Below are positions 59,423 through 64,000 of a stretch of DNA of 64,000 nucleotides, piece after piece (the first letter of the stretch is position 1; each line of letters starts with the position of its first letter). Below the pieces are notes generated by a model. It did not search any database. It saw nothing but the letters and a program-made list of their open reading frames with translations, and was not told the origin of the DNA. The stretch comes from Nocardioides sp. YR527 (GTDB taxonomy: Bacteria > Actinomycetota > Actinomycetes > Propionibacteriales > Nocardioidaceae): the NCBI RefSeq assembly GCF_900101045.1, contig NZ_FNFN01000003.1, positions 310,001-374,000 on the forward strand, read 5' to 3'. Position numbers and translations under genes: made by a program.

Positions 59423-60600
59423 CGCTGGTCGCCACCGGATGCGGCACCGCCGCCCCGGCTGACGACGCGGACGCCGACCCGGGCTCCGGGAAGGACCACG
59501 GCGCCGTCGAGGGCGCGCAGGAGGTCGCCGAGCCGCAGCTGCACCTGACCACGATCGACGGCACCGGAACCGTCGCCCAGCTCGACCTCCTCGAGGGGAA
59601 CTCGGCCGAGGTCGGGCGGGTCAGCGAGCCGAGCGCGGTCGACTCCGACGGTCGCTACCTCTTCGCGACCACCGCCGACGGCGTGGAGATCGTCGACAGC
59701 GGGATGTGGACCTGGGACCACGGCGACCACTTCCACTACTACCGGAGCGAGCCGACGCTGCTCGGCACGGTCGCTGGGAAGGGTGCGGCGACGGTCGCGA
59801 CCGGACCGCTGTCGACGGCCGGGGCGACCGGGGTCTTCTTCGCGGGCAGCGGCGAGGCGGTCCTGCTCGACAACGAGGCCCTCGCCGACGGCGAGGTAGG
59901 CGAGCTTTTCCGGGTGGAGGGCGAGCCCCACGAGGGTCTGGTCGCGCCCGTCGGCGACGGGGCTCTGGTGACGGTCGCCCAGGGCGGCGCGGTCACCGGG
60001 CTGCGTCATCACGACGCCGACGGCGACGCGGTCGGGGAGCAGATCCCCTGTGCCCGGGCGAGCGGCACCATCACCACCAAGGTCGGCGTGGTCGTCGGCT
60101 GCGCCGACGGTGCGGTGCTGGCCACCGAGTCCGACGGCGAGCTCGAGGTCGAACGGATCGACTACCCGGAGGGCACCACGGAGCCCAGGGCCATGAGGTT
60201 CGAGGGTCGCAAGAACCGGCCGACGGTCGCGGCGCTCTCGGGCAGGACCGGGATCTGGCTCCTCGACACCCGCGAGCAGAGCTGGAGCCACCTCGACGCC
60301 GGCGTACGGCTGCGTCAGGTGGTCGCCGCCGACGACGAGGACGGGCACGTCCTCGCCCTCGACACCACCGGCCGAGTACGTGTCTTCGCCGCCGAGAACG
60401 GCAAGCAGCTCGCCGTCACCGAGCCGCTGACCGACGCCACGGCGCCAGGGGTGGACCTGGTCGTGGACCAGGAGCGGGCCTACCTCAACGTGCCGGCCGA
60501 AGAGGTCGTCCACGAGATCGACTACGCCGACCAGGCACGGATCGCGAGGACGCTCGAGACGCCCACCGCTCCGGTGTTCTTCACGGAGACAGGCCGATGA
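59383..60600 (+). CDS. aztD: zinc metallochaperone AztD (first copy)
   Basis: A 405-aa extracytoplasmic lipoprotein (lipobox ATGC, C20) with a beta-propeller-like repeat pattern (LFATTADGVEIVDSG, GVFFAGSGEAVLL, GALVTVAQGGAVTGL, VGCADGAVLATES, ALDTTGRVRVF). The His-rich patch HGDHFHYYRSEP (about 112-124) is a probable zinc site; AztD passes zinc to the binding protein AztC. ATG 59383 follows GAAAGGA and overlaps aztB by 40 bp. It overlaps aztC by ATGA. Confidence 0.9.
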   Translation: MHRRTLAGIVTVLTLVATGCGTAAPADDADADPGSGKDHGAVEGAQEVAEPQLHLTTIDGTGTVAQLDLLEGNSAEVGRVSEPSAVDSDGRYLFATTADGVEIVDSGMWTWDHGDHFHYYRSEPTLLGTVAGKGAATVATGPLSTAGATGVFFAGSGEAVLLDNEALADGEVGELFRVEGEPHEGLVAPVGDGALVTVAQGGAVTGLRHHDADGDAVGEQIPCARASGTITTKVGVVVGCADGAVLATESDGELEVERIDYPEGTTEPRAMRFEGRKNRPTVAALSGRTGIWLLDTREQSWSHLDAGVRLRQVVAADDEDGHVLALDTTGRVRVFAAENGKQLAVTEPLTDATAPGVDLVVDQERAYLNVPAEEVVHEIDYADQARIARTLETPTAPVFFTETGR

Positions 60601-61514
60601 GGCGCCTCGTCGGGACCGTGGCCGTCGCGATGGCACTCACCGGCTGCGCCAGAGCAGCCGACAGCGATGACCGCCCGCACATCGTGGTGACCACCAACAT
60701 CCTCGGCGACGTCGTCGCGAGCACGGTCGGCGACGCGGCCCGGGTCACCACCCTGATGCGGCCCAACGCCGACCCGCACTCCTTCGAGATCTCGGCCCGA
60801 GAGGCCGCGATGATGCGCGACGCCGACCTGATCGTCTCCAACGGGCTCGGGCTCGAGGAGGGCCTCCAGCGCCACCTCGACCGGACGGCCGACGCCGGCG
60901 TCGAGACGTACGTCGTCGGCGAGCAGATCGATGTCCTCGACTACTCCGACGGCGACGCCGAAGGTACCCCGGATCCGCACTTCTGGACCGACCCGGCGCG
61001 GATGCTCGACGTCGTCGACGGCCTCGAAGCGGCGGTGACGGACATCGACGGCATCGACGAGCGGGCCGTGGAGCAGGCAGCGGCGGAGTACCGCACCGAG
61101 CTCGAGAGCCTCGACCAGGAGATGACCGACTCCTTCGCGAGCATCCCGGAGGGGCATCGCAGCCTGGTCACCAACCACCACGTCTTCGGCTACCTGGCCG
61201 AGAGGTTCGGGTTCCGCGTCGTCGGCGCGGTCATTCCGGGTGGGACGACCCTGGCCGCGCCCAGCGCCGCGGACCTGCGCGACCTGACCGAGGCGATCGA
61301 GCGGGCCGGCGTACGGACGATCTTCGCCGAGTCCTCCCAGCCGGACCGCCTCATTCAGGTGCTCGCCGACGAGGCGGGCGTGGATGTCGAGGTCAGCGAG
61401 CTGTTCACGGAGTCCCTGGCCGAGAAGGGCGAGGGCGCCGACACCTATCTCACCATGATGCGCGCCAACACCGAGCGCATCACCAGCGGGCTCTCACCAC
61501 GGCCCACCGATTGA
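60597..61514 (+). CDS. aztC: zinc-binding periplasmic protein AztC
   Basis: A 305-aa cluster A-I metal-binding lipoprotein (lipobox LTGC, C17). Zinc ligands expected from the family are visible: H61 in NADPHSFEIS, H128 in DPHFWTDPARM, and H194/H195 in NHHVFGYLAERFG; a fourth, acidic ligand is likely in the C-terminal lobe. The central His-rich loop of ZnuA is absent, as in AztC. Delivers zinc to AztB. Follows the first aztD with 4-bp overlap; 10 bp before the second aztD. Confidence 0.92.
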   Translation: MRRLVGTVAVAMALTGCARAADSDDRPHIVVTTNILGDVVASTVGDAARVTTLMRPNADPHSFEISAREAAMMRDADLIVSNGLGLEEGLQRHLDRTADAGVETYVVGEQIDVLDYSDGDAEGTPDPHFWTDPARMLDVVDGLEAAVTDIDGIDERAVEQAAAEYRTELESLDQEMTDSFASIPEGHRSLVTNHHVFGYLAERFGFRVVGAVIPGGTTLAAPSAADLRDLTEAIERAGVRTIFAESSQPDRLIQVLADEAGVDVEVSELFTESLAEKGEGADTYLTMMRANTERITSGLSPRPTD

Positions 61515-61524
61515 AAGGCACACC

Positions 61525-62706
61525 ATGCAAACCCCACAGAACCGTGCCCTCCGAGCCGTCACGGCGGTGGCCGGCGTATCGCTGGCGCTCTCGGCGTGCG
61601 GCTCCACCGCCGAGGGTGAGGAGTCGGCGGCCCCGAAGGCCGAGGAGGGCAGCCGCCTCGCGGTGACCTACACCAACGGGATCGCCGTCCTGGACGCGAA
61701 GTCCCTCGATGTCGTCGAGGAGTTCGAGACCGAGGAGTTCGTCCGCGTCAACCCGGTCGGCGACGACCGCAACATCGCGGTCACCACCACCAAGGGCTTC
61801 CAGGTGCTCGACACCCGGACCCCCGAGCTGACCGACCTGGTCTTCGCGGCCGACACCGGCGGGCACGTCGTCCACCACGGCGACAACACGGTCCTCTTCG
61901 CCGACGGCAGCGGTGAGACGACCATCTTCGAGACCGCCGCCCTGGGTGAGGCGGGCAAGCTCCCGGAGACCACGACCTGGACGGCTCCCGATGCCCACCA
62001 CGGCGTCTCGATCGTGCTCGAGAACGGCACCCTGCTGACCACGGTCGGCACCGAGGAGAGCCGCTCGGGAGCGATCGCGCTCGAGCCCCAGGGCGACGGG
62101 TTCGAGCAGGTCGCCGCCAACGACACCTGCCCCGGCATCCACGGTGAGGGCACCGCGGCCGACGAGGCGGTGGTCTTCGGCTGCGAGGACGGCGCCCTGC
62201 TCTACCGCGACGGCGAGTTCGAGAAGCTCCAGGCCCCCGACGCGTACGGCCGGATGGGCAACGCGTACGTCTCGGAGACCAGCCCGATCATCGTCGGTGA
62301 CTACAACACCGACCCCGACGCCGAGGGCTACCTGCTCGACATGGTCACGCTCATCGACACCGAGAAGAGCACCTTCAAGCCGGTCGCGCTGCCCGAGGGT
62401 GTCGAGTACACCTTCCGCGACGTGGCCCGCGGGCCGGAGGACCTGGCCTACATCCTCGCCACGGACGGCTCGATCCACGTCCTGGACCCCGCGACCGGCA
62501 AGATCACCGACGAGTTCCCGGTCGTGAAGCCCTGGGAGGGGCCCGCGGAGTGGCAGGACCCGCACCCGGCGATCAAGGTGAGCGGCGACATCGCGTACGT
62601 CACCGAGCCGGCCAGCAACACGGTGCACGCCGTCGACCTCACCTCCGGTGAGGTCACCGCCTCGGTCGAGCTCTCCGAGCAGCCGAACGAGATCGCGGTC
62701 GGCTGA
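61525..62706 (+). CDS. aztD: zinc metallochaperone AztD (second, divergent copy)
   Basis: A 393-aa extracytoplasmic lipoprotein (lipobox LSAC, C25) with the same propeller pattern as the first copy (RLAVTYTNGIAVLDAKSLDV, NIAVTTTKGFQVLDTRTPEL, HHGDNTVLFADGSGETTIFE, DLAYILATDGSIHVLDPATG). It has lower similarity to the first copy and a different His pattern: HVVHHGDN and DAHHGVSI, but no HGDHFHYY patch. Two AztD proteins in one operon may differ in zinc affinity or location. It ends the operon, 24 bp before the convergent FepC-like gene. Confidence 0.88.
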   Translation: MQTPQNRALRAVTAVAGVSLALSACGSTAEGEESAAPKAEEGSRLAVTYTNGIAVLDAKSLDVVEEFETEEFVRVNPVGDDRNIAVTTTKGFQVLDTRTPELTDLVFAADTGGHVVHHGDNTVLFADGSGETTIFETAALGEAGKLPETTTWTAPDAHHGVSIVLENGTLLTTVGTEESRSGAIALEPQGDGFEQVAANDTCPGIHGEGTAADEAVVFGCEDGALLYRDGEFEKLQAPDAYGRMGNAYVSETSPIIVGDYNTDPDAEGYLLDMVTLIDTEKSTFKPVALPEGVEYTFRDVARGPEDLAYILATDGSIHVLDPATGKITDEFPVVKPWEGPAEWQDPHPAIKVSGDIAYVTEPASNTVHAVDLTSGEVTASVELSEQPNEIAVG

Positions 62707-62730
62707 GTCTCGTGCCCAGTCGTGCTCGGC

Positions 62731-63549
62731 TCAGTCGCCCGCCGGAACCACCATCGGCGTACCGGCGACCGGGTCGGGCACGACGACGCACGGCAGTCCG
62801 AACGCCTTCTCGACGACCTCCGCGGTGACCACCTCGGCCGGCGGCCCCTCGGCGAGGATCCGGCCGTCCGCCATGACCACGAGGTGGTCGCTGTAGCGGC
62901 AGGCCAGGTTGAGGTCGTGCAACACCGTGACGATGGTCCGCCCGGTCTCCCGGTTGAGCGTGCGCAGCAGCCGGAGCAGGTCGACCTGGTGACTGATGTC
63001 GAGGTACGTCGTCGGCTCGTCGAGCAGCAGCAGATCGGTCTGCTGGGCGAGTGCCATCGCGATCCAGACCCGCTGCCGCTGGCCCCCGGACAGCTCGCGC
63101 AACGGACGGTCGACGAGCGCGCCGGTGTCGGTGGCCAGAAGAGCCTCGGCGACAGCCTCCTCGTCGCGCGCGCTCCAGTGGCGGAACCAGCCCTGGTGCG
63201 GGTGGCGTCCGCGCGAGACCAGGTCACCGACGGTGATCCCGTCGGGCGCGACCGGGGTCTGGGGGAGCAGCCCGAGGATCCGGGCGACCTCGCGGGAGCC
63301 GCGGTCGAGGATCGGCGTCCCGTCGAGGAGCACCTCACCGGCGGACGGACGCAGCAGCCGGGCGAGGCCGCGCATCAGCGTCGACTTACCGCAGGCGTTG
63401 GCGCCGACGATCGCCGTCACCCGCCCGTCGAGCACGTCGAGGTCGAGCCGGTCGACGACCACCCGGTCCTCGTAGCCGAGCGACAGCTCGCGCGCCGCGA
63501 GCCGCGGCGCCTGGGTGGTCTCGGGCTGGGTGATCTCCGGCTGGGTCAT
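62731..63549 (-). CDS. ABC transporter ATP-binding protein (FepC/siderophore-heme type)
   Basis: A 272-aa ATPase: Walker A GANACGKSTLMRGLARLL (about 49-66; note Ala-Cys instead of Gly-Ser), signature ELSGGQRQRVWIAMAL, Walker B LLLDEPTTYLDISHQ and H-loop VTVLHDLNLACRYSDHLVVM. The DEPTTYLD block and the downstream FGLPCVVVPDPVAG tail are typical of iron-siderophore, heme or cobalamin importers. Overlaps the permease gene by ATGA (63546-63549). Confidence 0.92.
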   Translation of the reverse strand: MTQPEITQPETTQAPRLAARELSLGYEDRVVVDRLDLDVLDGRVTAIVGANACGKSTLMRGLARLLRPSAGEVLLDGTPILDRGSREVARILGLLPQTPVAPDGITVGDLVSRGRHPHQGWFRHWSARDEEAVAEALLATDTGALVDRPLRELSGGQRQRVWIAMALAQQTDLLLLDEPTTYLDISHQVDLLRLLRTLNRETGRTIVTVLHDLNLACRYSDHLVVMADGRILAEGPPAEVVTAEVVEKAFGLPCVVVPDPVAGTPMVVPAGD

Positions 63550-64000
63550 CCGCCCATCCCTCTCCGGTTGGTGGTGGCGATGAGCCACAGCAGGTACGGC
63601 GCGCCGACGGCGCCGGTGACGACGCCGGTCGGGACCTCGACCGGCAGCAGGTTCATGGCGACGTAGTCGGCGACCAGGCACACGATCGCGCCGACCGCGC
63701 CGGCGGCGACGATGCCGCCGCGGGCGCTGCCGAGCAGCCGGTCGGCGACCGGCCCGGCGACGAGGGCGACGAACGCGATCGGTCCGGCGACTGCGGTGGC
63801 CAGCGAGGTCAGCAGCACCCCGGTCGCGATCAGCGCGAGCCGGGTCGCCTCGATGCGTACGCCCAGACCGCGGGCGGTGTCGTCGCCCAGCTCGACGGCG
63901 CGGAGCATGCGCTGGAGCAGCGGCACCAGGGGTGCGAGCACGACGAGGGTGATCAGCAGTGCGTTGTTCTCCGCGTCGCCGGCCTGCCCGATGGATCCGG
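63546..64000 (-). CDS. FecCD family permease, C-terminal part (continues beyond the window)
   Basis: The reading frame is open to the window edge. The visible part (about 151 residues) is the C-terminal half of a FecCD-type permease: APLVPLLQRMLRAVELGDDTARGLGVRIEATR, then LALIATGVLLTSLATAVAGPIAFVALVAGPVADRLLGS and the last segments ending ATTNRRGMGG, with GSIGQAGDAENNALLITLVVL before it. Substrate is a siderophore, heme or similar. It pairs with the FepC-type ATPase; the binding protein and other permease should lie beyond 64000. Confidence 0.9.
   Translation of the reverse strand, partial: GSIGQAGDAENNALLITLVVLAPLVPLLQRMLRAVELGDDTARGLGVRIEATRLALIATGVLLTSLATAVAGPIAFVALVAGPVADRLLGSARGGIVAAGAVGAIVCLVADYVAMNLLPVEVPTGVVTGAVGAPYLLWLIATTNRRGMGG

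Overview
The window is very GC-rich DNA (roughly 70 percent GC by eye) with dense, often 4-bp-overlapping (ATGA/GTGA) operons, frequent GTG starts and several apparently leaderless genes. Together with a mycobacterial-type nitrite module (NirBD, a HemD-winged-helix regulator and a CbiX-type chelatase), GTP-dependent PEP carboxykinase, MenB, RecBCD and AztABCD zinc uptake, this points to an actinobacterium, most likely Nocardioides or a close relative in the Nocardioidaceae. The genus is inference from gene content and base composition. No rRNA, tRNA, insertion sequence or complete CRISPR array was seen.

Layout. 1-6.6 kb: assimilatory nitrite reductase nirBD, an ECF sigma factor with a membrane partner, then the HemD-like regulator and the sirohydrochlorin chelatase that would supply siroheme for NirB. 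A short CRISPR-like repeat pair separates the last two. 6.6-13.6 kb: argJ, a VTT-like membrane protein, pckG with a strong terminator, two small membrane proteins and a DUF5107-TPR protein. 13.7-16.2 kb: a two-gene unit of ESX/T7SS-like helical proteins, one with a long Gly/Ala/Arg (RGG-like) tract, and a lipoprotein. 16.3-24.8 kb: recC-recB-recD, with a dispersed repeat embedded in recC. 24.8-27.7 kb: an ACT-domain protein, a deazaflavin-dependent oxidoreductase, a MerR-thioredoxin operon with a classic MerR operator, and menB.

27.8-34.7 kb is a compact envelope/stress-type island: DUF2252 protein, a CMD - AI-2E-type permease - YihY/BrkB operon, a small lipoprotein, a cardiolipin synthase, an amphi-Trp protein and an aldehyde dehydrogenase remnant. 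Four copies of one dyad, TCAC-N9-GTGA, lie in its intergenic regions, such that every transcription unit has a copy upstream or in the shared divergent region. It looks like a small local regulon.

34.7-51.2 kb is a catabolic block: SDR, MaoC hydratase, thiolase and SMP-30-like protein in one operon with a divergent TetR gene; a LysR gene divergent from a class III CoA-transferase, a complete peptide/nickel-type ABC importer (with a fused permease-ATPase) and a secreted hydrolase; then a beta-lactamase-fold esterase, an acyl-CoA ligase and another TetR gene. It reads as import, hydrolysis, CoA activation and beta-oxidation-like breakdown of an unknown substrate. 51.2-58 kb: two DUF202 proteins, PaaX, an AidB-like dehydrogenase, a crotonase, a TetR gene with a doubled operator, a small unknown, an Lrp/AsnC regulator with its sites and a divergent EamA exporter.

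57.8-64 kb is metal acquisition: aztA divergent from aztB-aztD-aztC-aztD, with a probable Zur box between the divergent starts and two different AztD metallochaperones, followed by a FecCD/FepC-type importer that runs off the right edge.
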